DNA of 64,000 nt from Phycisphaerae bacterium (GTDB lineage: Bacteria > Planctomycetota > Phycisphaerae > UBA1845 > JAFGLZ01), in assembly GCA_016927755.1 (NCBI GenBank), contig JAFGLZ010000010.1, positions 1-64,000 of the forward strand. The letters are read 5' to 3'. The position numbers were made by a program, and so were the translations under genes. Positions 44,073-52,390 of the stretch are shown piece after piece (the stretch's first letter is position 1; each line of letters begins with the position of its first letter). A model generated the notes under the pieces. That model was not told where the DNA came from and ran no database searches. It saw nothing but the letters and a program-made list of their open reading frames with translations.

Positions 44073-45674
44073 CTACCCGAGCCACGTCTCGAGCTGCCTA
44101 TAGATCATGTACGCCCCGGCCACCGACACCACGAGAATCGCTAGCGCCATCCCGACGTTCCAGACAGCCCGACGGATACCCTCGGGTCGGTCCTGCCCCA
44201 GATAGCGTTTGCTGTTCATCATGACGAAAAACGTCACGTACGCGATCGGCAGGAAGAAGAAGCAGATCACCGACGTCGGCACGACCAGCCAGAACGCAAG
44301 CTTGCCCCACAGAATCGGCGCCAAGAAGCCGACCGACGGCATCAGAACCCCGACCTTGTGGAGAGTGCCGTAAGGTTGCGCGCGGCAGATCTCCGTCATG
44401 ACGAACCCGCTCACCAGCATCAGCATCACGATGCTGCTCACCGTCATCCCGATGATGCCCAGTCCGAAGACGTAGTGGCTCAGTTGCGCGCCCAGGAACG
44501 GCTCGAGCGTCCGCGACATGAACACCGCGTTCTTCATCGAACCCATGAGCTTGCCCGCTTTGTCCTTCAAAGGTCGGATCTTGGCCTGCTGCTCCTCTGC
44601 CGACAGGGCCCCATCCGCCTTGACCTTGCCAATCTCCCCCTCGATCTGAGCGATCTCCGCCTTCAGCGCCGGCATCTTCGGATGCAGCACGTTGGCCGCC
44701 GAAATGATGACGAAGCCCGTCGCCAGGACGAACGGCACCATCATCCCGACCCCGAGGTCGAACTTCGCCAGACCGCGATGCTCCCGACCCCAGCCCCTGG
44801 CGATCAACGTGTACGGAAACAAGAACGTCATGTTGATGCCCACTGCGTTGGCCGACATCGCGATCAGTACGCCCAAACCGTCCCCGTCCCGGGGAATGTG
44901 AAAGCTCGTGAATCCCTTGAGCAGTCTGCCCCAGTCGATTCCCGTCTTGAACGCCACGATGGCGAAGCACACGACGATGCCCCCCACCATGACCTTCAGC
45001 ACGTTCTCGAACAATCGAACCCCGCGCGACCCCCTGCTGTAGTTCCACGTCACGTACAGCGTCAGCAAGACGATGATCGGCCCGGACAGCACGGCGTAGC
45101 CCGCCATCGCTGCCTGCTTGGCATCCGCCGTCTCGCCCGCGAAACCGCGCCCGAAGCCCACCGCCCACCCGGGGAAGCTGTCCTGACCGGCCGTCAGCAT
45201 GTCCCCAACCACCGATCCTGCCAGGTTGAACTGTGTGAAGCTCCAGACGACGCTGGCGATCAGCGACGCCAGCGCCCAGCTCCAGCCCAGCACGGGGTGG
45301 GCATACGTGTTGACCGCATGGAAGGGCCGCTTGCCCGTCGACAGCGTCTGATAGGCCAGCGCCGACATCATGATCACGCCCAGGAGCATCGCCAGCGGCT
45401 GGACCCACAACAGCGAGTAGCCCATCATCGCCCCGGCGAACAAGCTCGAGCCCGCGCTGCCACCGCCCAGCGTCATCGCGCTCTGCAGCCAGCCGGGCCC
45501 GCCCATCTTCAGATAGCCGCCGATACGGGGAATCAAAGGCTTGGCCTCGATCTCGCGGAGGAGAACCTTCTCTCGCTCCAACGCATCGAGCTCCAACCCG
45601 GACCGCGTGCGCGGATCTTGCCGGTCACCCGGATCGTTCCTCGTCTCACCGGCCGGAGGGGTCGCTTCGGTCAT
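44073..45674 (-). CDS. Nramp-superfamily transporter with altered metal site
   Basis: A 533-residue membrane protein with about 11 hydrophobic segments and the Nramp layout (GPGWLQSAMTL, FAGAMMGYSLLWVQPLAMLLGVIM). The TM1 metal motif DPGN is replaced by GGGS (residues 70-73), and the TM6 MPH region reads MTFLFPY, so the classic Mn/Fe ligands Asp and Asn are absent. A hydrophilic insert of about 60 residues, partly coiled coil (LKAEIAQIEGEIGKVKADG), splits two helices. The substrate is therefore open. It starts 130 bases upstream of, and on the same strand as, the GH2 gene. Confidence 0.75.
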   Translation of the reverse strand: MTEATPPAGETRNDPGDRQDPRTRSGLELDALEREKVLLREIEAKPLIPRIGGYLKMGGPGWLQSAMTLGGGSAGSSLFAGAMMGYSLLWVQPLAMLLGVIMMSALAYQTLSTGKRPFHAVNTYAHPVLGWSWALASLIASVVWSFTQFNLAGSVVGDMLTAGQDSFPGWAVGFGRGFAGETADAKQAAMAGYAVLSGPIIVLLTLYVTWNYSRGSRGVRLFENVLKVMVGGIVVCFAIVAFKTGIDWGRLLKGFTSFHIPRDGDGLGVLIAMSANAVGINMTFLFPYTLIARGWGREHRGLAKFDLGVGMMVPFVLATGFVIISAANVLHPKMPALKAEIAQIEGEIGKVKADGALSAEEQQAKIRPLKDKAGKLMGSMKNAVFMSRTLEPFLGAQLSHYVFGLGIIGMTVSSIVMLMLVSGFVMTEICRAQPYGTLHKVGVLMPSVGFLAPILWGKLAFWLVVPTSVICFFFLPIAYVTFFVMMNSKRYLGQDRPEGIRRAVWNVGMALAILVVSVAGAYMIYRQLETWLG

Positions 45675-46002
45675 GGTTCCTCTCGTGAGCTGTCTGCTAG
45701 GATCGAGTCATGGAAGCTACCGAACGGCATCGCCGCACCGGTGGCGCGGCATTGTAAGCCGACGGCGCCGAGTCGGCAAATCCGGATTCCGGTGACCAAA
45801 GGTGCCTTTTCGTAGCGCCTTGGGCCGATTCTCTCTGCATCTCACGACGACCGAAACCCACCGACCATGCCTGTTGTTTCTCCCCTACCAATCGCGTAGA
45901 CTCTCTGTACGTGACTCCTCTCGGGGCGAGCACGGATGGAAAAGCAGTCAGCGCGCGTCTCACTTTTTGGGCCGGGTCAGGCCAGCCACATAAGGACTCG
46001 AT
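45675..46002 (+). other. divergent promoter region between the Nramp-like and GH57 genes
   Basis: The gap must hold promoters for both neighbours. A 6-bp perfect stem GCCGAC/GTCGGC (45758-45777) and a possible plus-strand promoter TTGTTT, 17 bases, TAGACT near 45873-45902 are visible. No gene is seen. Confidence 0.35.
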
Positions 46003-47259
46003 ATGGCCTCTATCTGCTTCTACTTTCATGTCCACCAGCCGTTTCGGTTGCGCCGGTACAGCGTCTTCGATTCAGAGAGCAACTACTTCTGGGACTTCAA
46101 GAACCGTGAGATCTTGCACAAGGTCGCGCACAAGTGCTACCTCCCGGCCAATCAGGTCCTGCTCGACCTGATTCGAAAGCATAACGGGCGCTTCAAGGTA
46201 GCCTTCTCCGTCACGGGCGTCATCCTCGACCAGATGGAGCAGTGGGCGCCCGAGGTCCTGGACAGCTTCGTCGAGTTGGCACGGACCGACTGCGTCGAGT
46301 TCGTTGCCGAGACCTACTACCACTCGCTCGCCTTCCTCTACAGCCGGGACGATTTCGCCGCACAAGTGGAACTCCAACGCCAGCGCCTCAAGGACCTCTT
46401 CGGCCACGAACCCAAGGTCTTCCGCAACACCGAGCTCATCTACAACAACGACTTGGCGCAATTCATCGCGCAGATGGGCTTCCACGGCATCCTGGCCGAA
46501 GGCGCCGACCATGTCCTCGGCTATCGAAGCCCAACGTACCTCTATCACGCGCCCAAATGCCCCAACTTGGTGACCTTGCTCAAGCACTACCGACTGAGCG
46601 ACGACATCGCCTTTCGGTTCGGCAACCGCGGCTGGGAAGAGTGGCCGATGACCGCCGAAAAGTTCAGCCGCTGGGTCGACAACGTCAACGGCAACGGATA
46701 CGTCGTCAACCTCTTCATGGACTACGAGACGTTCGGTGAGCACCAGTGGGCCGATACCGGCATCTTCGACTTCATGCGATCGCTGCCCGACGTGATCTTC
46801 CGACACCCCGACAACGACTTCGTCACGCCGAGCGAGGCCATCCAGCGGTATCCGGTCTCCGGCGAATTCGACGCCACCCACTGGATCAGTTGGGCCGACA
46901 CCGAGCGGGACCTCTCCGCCTGGCTCGGCAACGCCATGCAGTCCAACGCGCTGCACGAGCTGTATCGCATGGAGGCGGCCGTCAAGGCCTCCGGAGACCC
47001 CGACGTCATGCGCGACTGGCGGATGCTGCAGACGTCGGACCACTTCTACTACATGTGTACGAAGTACTTCTCCGACGGCGACGTCCACAAGTATTTCAAC
47101 CCGTATGAGTCGCCCTACGACTCGTACATCAACTTCATGAACGTGCTGGACAACCTCCGGAGTCGACTGAAGCCGAAAGGTCGGGCGGTCCCCTGGGTCA
47201 GTCGCATGACCGATCAGGATCTGAGCATCCCGGTGAGACCCCCGACCGAGGCCGTCTAG
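46003..47259 (+). CDS. glycoside hydrolase family 57 alpha-glucan enzyme
   Basis: A 418-residue GH57 enzyme (alpha-amylase or 4-alpha-glucanotransferase type). The N-terminus SICFYFHVHQPFRLRRY is the first conserved region (HxHQP). The nucleophile is Glu144 in FRNTELIYNND, and the acid/base Asp is in LFMDYETFGEHQW. The length matches the short GH57 alpha-amylases that accompany glycogen synthase genes in many bacteria. No signal peptide, so it acts on internal glucan. The glycogen-synthase-like gene lies at the far left of the window. Confidence 0.9.
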   Translation: MASICFYFHVHQPFRLRRYSVFDSESNYFWDFKNREILHKVAHKCYLPANQVLLDLIRKHNGRFKVAFSVTGVILDQMEQWAPEVLDSFVELARTDCVEFVAETYYHSLAFLYSRDDFAAQVELQRQRLKDLFGHEPKVFRNTELIYNNDLAQFIAQMGFHGILAEGADHVLGYRSPTYLYHAPKCPNLVTLLKHYRLSDDIAFRFGNRGWEEWPMTAEKFSRWVDNVNGNGYVVNLFMDYETFGEHQWADTGIFDFMRSLPDVIFRHPDNDFVTPSEAIQRYPVSGEFDATHWISWADTERDLSAWLGNAMQSNALHELYRMEAAVKASGDPDVMRDWRMLQTSDHFYYMCTKYFSDGDVHKYFNPYESPYDSYINFMNVLDNLRSRLKPKGRAVPWVSRMTDQDLSIPVRPPTEAV

Positions 47260-47282
47260 CCCCGGTCGTGATGAGCCGAACC

Positions 47283-47320
47283 CTGGGCGCCTGCCCAGAC
47301 CTCGCGCAAGCGGGTACAAT
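47283..47320 (+). promoter_or_regulatory. possible promoter and dyad before the PreA/PreT/PduS/PduT operon
   Basis: TACAAT at 47315-47320 is a fair -10 element. CTGGGC/GCCCAG (47283-47298) forms a perfect 6-bp dyad over the -35 position, where no consensus hexamer is seen. It could be an operator, or the weak end hairpin of the GH57 transcript. Confidence 0.35.
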
Positions 47321-47430
47321 CCCGTATCCGCCCCTCTCGGCTCGAAGGCTCGAGGCGGCGGCAACGATGCTTTCCAGTCGAGACGGACGTCCGGTGTGAC
47401 TCGCTCGACGGCGAGAGAGGGAATCCTTCG

Positions 47431-48660
47431 ATGTCTCAGAGAAGCGGTCTGAACCTGTCGGTTCGATTCGGCGACGTGGTCCTGAAGAACCCCATCGCGA
47501 TCGCCTCGGGACCCCTGACGGACAAGTTCACCAAGATCGCCGCAGCCGCCGAGGCCGGTGCGGGCGCGGTCAGCCTCAAGCTCACGTTCGTGAGCGTCCC
47601 CTTCCAGTCGCAGATGCGGACCTTCAGCCTCCCCGGCAACGTCATCATGTCGCCGACCAACAAGAGACTCGGCATTCAGCAGGCCGAGGAGCTCATGCGG
47701 CGGATCAAGGGCGAGCTCGACGTCCCCATGTTTGCCAACTACAGCGCGGTCGGGGGGGCTCGGGACGAGTGGGAGCTGATGACCGAGCGATTCCTGGACG
47801 CCGGCACCGACCTCCTCGAGCCCAACTTCTGCTGCCCGAACCTCGACACCTCCGACCCCCGCAGCAAGGAGGCCGAGGACCACGGCGGCGCATCCATCGC
47901 CGATCATCCCGACGTCTGTGCCGGCCTCGTCGCGACAATGCGCAAGATGACTGACCGCCCGATCGTGCCGAAGATCATGCCCTCGACCCGAGGAGCCCTG
48001 CTCAAGGGCTGCGAGGCGATGCGCCAGGCCGGCGCCGACGGCGTCCACGTCGTCGGCACCCCCGCCAGCGGACTCCCGCCGCTCCTGGACGACGGAACCC
48101 CAGACATGCCCCTCCTCGAAGGCATCCCACAAGGCTCGACGAACGGTTCGGTCTGTCGATACGCCACCTACCTCTCGGTCGCCCAGGTCGCCCAGACCGT
48201 CGACATCCCCGTCATCGGATCCGGCGGGCTCGACACGTGGCACGACGTCGTCGACGCGATCATGTGGGGCGCCACCGGCGTCGGCATCTGCAGCGCGATC
48301 ATGTGGAACGGCTGGGAGGTCGTCGGTCGCATGCTCACCGGCATCGAGGACTACCTCGAGCGGCGAGGGCTCTCGTCGCTCGACGAAATCCGGGGCCTCG
48401 CCCTGTCGAACTTCACCACGCCCGACAAGGTCGCCCTCGTCGACGGACACGCCGTCGTCGACGAGGAGATCTGCATCGGATGTGGCCGGTGCCTCAAGCC
48501 AGGCCACTGCGAGGCCATCGCCATGACCGACGACGACAAGGCCCGAGTCGATCCCGATGAGTGCATCGGCTGCGGCGTCTGCCGATCGCTCTGCCCGGTC
48601 GGGGCGATCAGCTACAAGGTCAAGGAGAAACCCGAAGTCGCCGAGGTGCCCGCTCGATGA
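47431..48660 (+). CDS. PreA-like FMN/4Fe-4S subunit of an NAD-dependent dihydropyrimidine dehydrogenase-type enzyme
   Basis: A 409-residue protein with a dihydroorotate-dehydrogenase-type FMN barrel (residues 8-320; NPIAIASGPLTDKF, EPNFCCPN, VIGSGGLDTWHDV). A two-cluster ferredoxin domain follows, with Cys348/351/354/360 and Cys378/381/384/388. It is the equivalent of PreA, the pyrimidine-reducing half of bacterial DPD. In DPD the proton donor is a Cys in an LACGQ loop; the aligned position here looks like Ser155 (HGGASIADHP), as in class 2 dihydroorotate dehydrogenases. The true substrate is thus uncertain. The start has GAGAGAGGGA upstream. The stop overlaps the next gene as ATGA. Confidence 0.85.
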   Translation: MSQRSGLNLSVRFGDVVLKNPIAIASGPLTDKFTKIAAAAEAGAGAVSLKLTFVSVPFQSQMRTFSLPGNVIMSPTNKRLGIQQAEELMRRIKGELDVPMFANYSAVGGARDEWELMTERFLDAGTDLLEPNFCCPNLDTSDPRSKEAEDHGGASIADHPDVCAGLVATMRKMTDRPIVPKIMPSTRGALLKGCEAMRQAGADGVHVVGTPASGLPPLLDDGTPDMPLLEGIPQGSTNGSVCRYATYLSVAQVAQTVDIPVIGSGGLDTWHDVVDAIMWGATGVGICSAIMWNGWEVVGRMLTGIEDYLERRGLSSLDEIRGLALSNFTTPDKVALVDGHAVVDEEICIGCGRCLKPGHCEAIAMTDDDKARVDPDECIGCGVCRSLCPVGAISYKVKEKPEVAEVPAR

Positions 48661-49958
48661 ACCGTCACCCGAGTCGAGAGTCCTACACGCTCGTCGAGGC
48701 CGTCAACGAGGCCAGACGATGCCTGCAATGCGACGACCCCCTCTGCAACAAGGGGTGCCCCGCCGAGGTCGACGTCCGCGAATTCGTCGGCTCCCTCGCC
48801 ACGGGCAACTTCACCGCCGCGATCCGGGCGCTCAAGTGCCGCAACACGCTCCCGCTTTCCTGCGCGTATGTCTGCCCGGTCGAACGACAGTGTGAAGAGC
48901 ATTGCCGCAACACCAATCTCAACTATCCCATCACCATCGCCCGACTCCAGCGGTTCGTCAGCGAGTACGCCCTGGCAAACCGGGTACTCCGCCATACGCC
49001 CGCCTCGCCGACCGGACATCGCATCGCCGTCATCGGCGCAGGCCCCGCGGGCTTGGCCGCCGCCGCCGACCTTAGGCTCACCGGACACGACGTCGTCGTC
49101 TTCGAGGCCAGCGACCGCCTGGGCGGCATGCTCACCGGAGCCATCCCCGACGACCGACTCCCCCCCGACGTCGTCCGTCGCGAGGTGGCCGAAGTCGAGC
49201 AGCTCGGCGTCGAGATCCGTCGCGGCCAGACCATCACCGATCTCGACGCCCTCCTCGGTGAAGGCTTCGCCGCCGTCTTTATCGGCGTCGGACTCTGGTC
49301 CTCAGCCCGCCTGCCCATCAAGGGCAGTGACTTGGGCGGCATTCAGGGCGCCCTCGAGTTCCTGGAGGCTGCCAAGGATTCCAGCGGCGATCTGCCGACC
49401 GTCGGAAGACGCGTTCTCGTCATCGGCGGTGGCAGTGTCGCGATGGACGCCGCGCGCGTCGCCTACCGGCTCGGTGCCGAGCAGGTCGAAATCGCCAGCC
49501 TCGAATCGCCCCACGAGATGCCCGGCACCCGAGAGGAGATCGGCCACGCCTGGGAACTCGGAGTGATCTTCCATAGTCGCGTCCGTCCGCTATGCTATCT
49601 CGGAGGCGATGGACGCGTTTCCGCCGTCGAGTTCGTCCGGATCGAGTGGCGAGAGCCCGGCCGGTTCACCCCGGACAACGCCGTGGACCGCCCCGGAACC
49701 GAATTCCGTCTGCCCGCCGACAAGGTGGTCGAGGCGATCGGACAGCGCCCCGGCCAGGCCGCCCAGGCCCTGCTGAAAGGCCTGAACGTCGAGCGAGGTC
49801 GACTCCTCGTCGATCGGGAAACGATGATGACCTCCCGTGCGGGCGTCTTTGCCGCCGGAGACATCGTCGCTGGCGGAGGAACGACCGTGGTCCGAAGCAT
49901 CTGGGAGGCCAAACGGGCCGTCGCCGGAATCAACGCGTACTTGGAGACCGCTCACTAG
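48657..49958 (+). CDS. PreT/GltD-like NAD(P)H:FAD oxidoreductase subunit
   Basis: A 433-residue flavoprotein of the glutamate-synthase-small-subunit/PreT family. The N-terminal domain has cluster cysteines at 22, 25, 30 and 34 (CLQCDDPLCNKGC) and 69, 73, 79 and 83. The FAD site is IAVIGAGPAGLAAA (123-136) with FEASDRLGGML. The NAD(P) site is RVLVIGGGSVAMDAARVA, and FAAGDIVAGGGTTVVRSIWEAKRA closes the FAD domain. In DPD-type enzymes this half takes electrons from NAD(P)H and passes them through the iron-sulfur clusters to PreA. Translation is coupled to PreA. Confidence 0.87.
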   Translation: MNRHPSRESYTLVEAVNEARRCLQCDDPLCNKGCPAEVDVREFVGSLATGNFTAAIRALKCRNTLPLSCAYVCPVERQCEEHCRNTNLNYPITIARLQRFVSEYALANRVLRHTPASPTGHRIAVIGAGPAGLAAAADLRLTGHDVVVFEASDRLGGMLTGAIPDDRLPPDVVRREVAEVEQLGVEIRRGQTITDLDALLGEGFAAVFIGVGLWSSARLPIKGSDLGGIQGALEFLEAAKDSSGDLPTVGRRVLVIGGGSVAMDAARVAYRLGAEQVEIASLESPHEMPGTREEIGHAWELGVIFHSRVRPLCYLGGDGRVSAVEFVRIEWREPGRFTPDNAVDRPGTEFRLPADKVVEAIGQRPGQAAQALLKGLNVERGRLLVDRETMMTSRAGVFAAGDIVAGGGTTVVRSIWEAKRAVAGINAYLETAH

Positions 49959-50024
49959 ACAACGGACCCCGCCACCCATCGAGGGCAATGACGCCCCTCG
50001 GGTGGCCTTGCGATTGACGGTGCA

Positions 50025-51329
50025 ATGACAGCAATCACGACTGAACGGATCGCCGCATGCGGCGTGGTCGGCGCGGGCGGGGCCGGTTTCCCCACCAGCG
50101 TCAAGCTCGGCGGCAAGGCCGAGGTCGCCATCCTCAACGCGGCCGAGTGCGAGCCCCTCCTCCACAAGGACAAGGAGCTCCTCCGAGCCTACGGCGCCGA
50201 CGTCCTCGCCGGCCTGGCCACCGCCATGCGACTGACCGGCGCCACGCGCGGCATCGTCGGCATCAAGGGCAAGTACACCGACGTCATCGAGCAGCTCACG
50301 CCCCAACTCCCCGCGGGAATCGAGATCAAGACGCTGGGCGATAGCTATCCGACCGGCGACGAGTTCATCCTCGTCTATGACTGCATCGGCCGCATCATCC
50401 CGCCCGGCGGCCTGCCCCGCGACGTCGGCGCCGTGGTCGTCAACGTCGAGACCGCGATGAACGTCGCCCGCGGCGAGCCCGTCACGAAAAAGTTCCTCAC
50501 CGTCGCCGGCGCCGTCGCAGAGCCCGTCACCATCGGCGTCCCCGTCGGCGTCACCTTCGCCGAGTGCCTCGCCCTCACCGGCGGCGCCACGACCGATCGC
50601 CCGGTGGCCCTCGTGGGCGGGGCGATGATGGGCAAGCTCGCCCGATCGCTCGACGACACCGTCACCAAGACCACCGGCGGACTCATCATCCTGGACGAGT
50701 CGCACCCCCTCATCCGCCGATACCGGAACGACTGGCCCGTCATCCGTCGAATCGGTGCCGCCGCCTGTGATCAGTGCAGCTTCTGCACCGAGCTGTGCCC
50801 CCGATACCTTCTCGGTCACCCCATCGAGCCCCACAAGGCGATGCGGTCGCTCGGCTTCAGCCTCGCCGGAGAGGCCAACGTCATCGGCACCCTCTACTGC
50901 TGCGAGTGCAACCTCTGCACCATGTACTCCTGCCCGGAGGACCTCGACCCCAAGAACGTCTGCAGCCAGAACAAGCAACGGCTCATGAAGGACCGGCCCA
51001 AGGTCAAATTCGAGACCAACCCCAATCGGGCCAACCTCCACCTCGACAACCGTCGTGCGCCGATCAAGCGGCTCATCGCCAAGCTTGGGCTCGCCGGATT
51101 CCGAAACGTCGGCCCGCTCATCGCCGAGACCGTCGCCCCGCGACGGGTCGTCCTGCCGACCAAACAGCACGTCGGCGCGCCCGCCGAGCCCGTCGTCAAG
51201 GTCGGCGATCACGTCAACGTCGGCGACGTCGTCGCCCGGCCCGCCGAGGGCGCCCTCGGAGCCGTCATCCACGCCAGCATCGCCGGTCGGGTTCGAGCCG
51301 TCGACGGCAGTATCGTCATCGAAGCGTAG
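50025..51329 (+). CDS. PduS/RnfC-like cobalamin-reductase-type electron carrier
   Basis: A 434-residue protein of the RnfC/PduS family. It starts with GVVGAGGAGFPTSVKL and AECEPLLHKDKELL, the flavin/NADH-binding part of RnfC and Nqo1. An SLBB-like region follows. Two 4Fe-4S motifs then appear: Cys248/251/254/258 and Cys292/295/298/303. The C-terminus is a lipoyl-like barrel segment (VVKVGDHVNVGDVVARP). In microcompartments PduS reduces cobalamin and interacts with the shell protein PduT, encoded here 19 bases downstream. It lies 66 bases after the PreT-like gene on the same strand. Confidence 0.88.
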   Translation: MTAITTERIAACGVVGAGGAGFPTSVKLGGKAEVAILNAAECEPLLHKDKELLRAYGADVLAGLATAMRLTGATRGIVGIKGKYTDVIEQLTPQLPAGIEIKTLGDSYPTGDEFILVYDCIGRIIPPGGLPRDVGAVVVNVETAMNVARGEPVTKKFLTVAGAVAEPVTIGVPVGVTFAECLALTGGATTDRPVALVGGAMMGKLARSLDDTVTKTTGGLIILDESHPLIRRYRNDWPVIRRIGAAACDQCSFCTELCPRYLLGHPIEPHKAMRSLGFSLAGEANVIGTLYCCECNLCTMYSCPEDLDPKNVCSQNKQRLMKDRPKVKFETNPNRANLHLDNRRAPIKRLIAKLGLAGFRNVGPLIAETVAPRRVVLPTKQHVGAPAEPVVKVGDHVNVGDVVARPAEGALGAVIHASIAGRVRAVDGSIVIEA

Positions 51330-51348
51330 CACCAGGAGATCAGACGGA

Positions 51349-51903
51349 ATGTTGCGATCCATCGGAATGGTAGAGCTCACGAGCGTCGGCATCGGATGCC
51401 TGGTCGAGGACACCATGCTCAAGGCCGGCGCTGTCGAGCTGGTCCTGGCCAGAACGATCTGCAGCGGAAAATACATGGTCGTGGTCTCCGGGGACGTCGC
51501 GGGAGTCCGGGCCGCCGTGGAGGCCGGCATGGCCGCCAGCCAGGAAGGCCTCATCGACCATCTCGTCATTCCCAGCGTCCACGAAGCCGTCTTCCCCGCT
51601 ATCGGCGGCTCCGTCGCCCTCGATCCCTCCGAAATGGGCGCGCTGGGCATCGTGGAAACCTACTCCGCCGCGGCCGCCATCGAAGCCGCCGACGCCGCCG
51701 CAAAGGCCGCCTCCGTCACTCTCTTCCGGATCCACCTCGCCATGGCCCTCGGCGGAAAGGGCTTCGTCCAAATGACCGGCGCCGTCGCCGACGTCGAGGC
51801 CGCCGTCGAGGCTGGCGCCGCCGTCGCGCGAAACCGCGGCCTCCTCGTCAGCGAGGTCGTCATCCCCCGACCCCAAAAAGAACTGTTCGCCGAGTACATC
51901 TGA
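51349..51903 (+). CDS. PduT-like tandem BMC-domain shell protein with 4Fe-4S pore
   Basis: A 184-residue protein of two bacterial-microcompartment domains (about 4-90 and 96-180), matching PduT: MLRSIGMVELTSVGIG and GIVETYSAAAAIEAADAA. Trimers of PduT form a pseudohexagonal shell tile whose central pore binds one 4Fe-4S cluster through Cys38. The equivalent is present here as Cys38 in TICSGKY. The C-terminus VVIPRPQKELF also fits. The start was set at the ATG with CAGGAGAT just before it, giving the family length. It ends the four-gene operon; no BMC-H or BMC-P gene is in the window. Confidence 0.9.
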   Translation: MLRSIGMVELTSVGIGCLVEDTMLKAGAVELVLARTICSGKYMVVVSGDVAGVRAAVEAGMAASQEGLIDHLVIPSVHEAVFPAIGGSVALDPSEMGALGIVETYSAAAAIEAADAAAKAASVTLFRIHLAMALGGKGFVQMTGAVADVEAAVEAGAAVARNRGLLVSEVVIPRPQKELFAEYI

Positions 51904-52390
51904 CCCCGCCGCCTGACCGATAAGATCCCCCCGCGCGCCGCCTCACCGCCCCTTTGGCGAAATGGATAAGCTTTCGATTTGTCCCCCGACGAATCGAATC
52001 GTATGTTCCCACCAGTCAATCCGCGTCGTTCACCTCGGAGGCCAAGCCAGAGCTCCTTTCATCCAGGTAAGGGGGGCCCGCAACGCGTGGAGAAGGTCGG
52101 CTCACGTCCGCCAGGAGGGGAGCGATCGACGGCAGTCCGTCATGACGCCGTCGTCCCGCGTCCTCGGCAGGGGTAAGAGCCGGGCCGAATGGGTTTTGTA
52201 GGTGGCAGACGGATCGCGCCAGCGAGCCGGTCTCGACACGAGTGCCAAAACACCGAAGGGACAACACTCGCACTCGTCCGAACCGCGCATCGGAGCCGAC
52301 CGCGCGCACGCCGCGCGGAGCTCCCCAGCCCCCTACAGACACCAACGGCTTCAGTGGGGTAACGAAGCGCCGTGTCATTGGGGAAAGGCC
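51904..52390 (+). other. intergenic region after the PduT-like gene
   Basis: A 487-base gap without a convincing coding frame. It contains a perfect 7-bp inverted repeat CGACGGC/GCCGTCG (52127-52153) with another hairpin GACGG/CCGTC inside it. No recognised riboswitch, RNA gene or promoter was found. Confidence 0.35.

Noticed and set aside
46072..48507. An 811-codon minus-strand open frame across the GH57 and PreA-like genes
   Set aside because: It spans two well-supported genes and the gap between them, with a Val/Asp/Glu-rich composition and no motif.
49590..51650. A 686-codon minus-strand open frame opposite PduS
   Set aside because: Antisense shadow of PduS and its neighbours; no start context and no family features.
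47431..51903. A complete bacterial microcompartment locus
   Set aside because: No BMC-H or BMC-P shell gene, aldehyde dehydrogenase or signature enzyme is present in the window, so only the electron-transfer parts are claimed.
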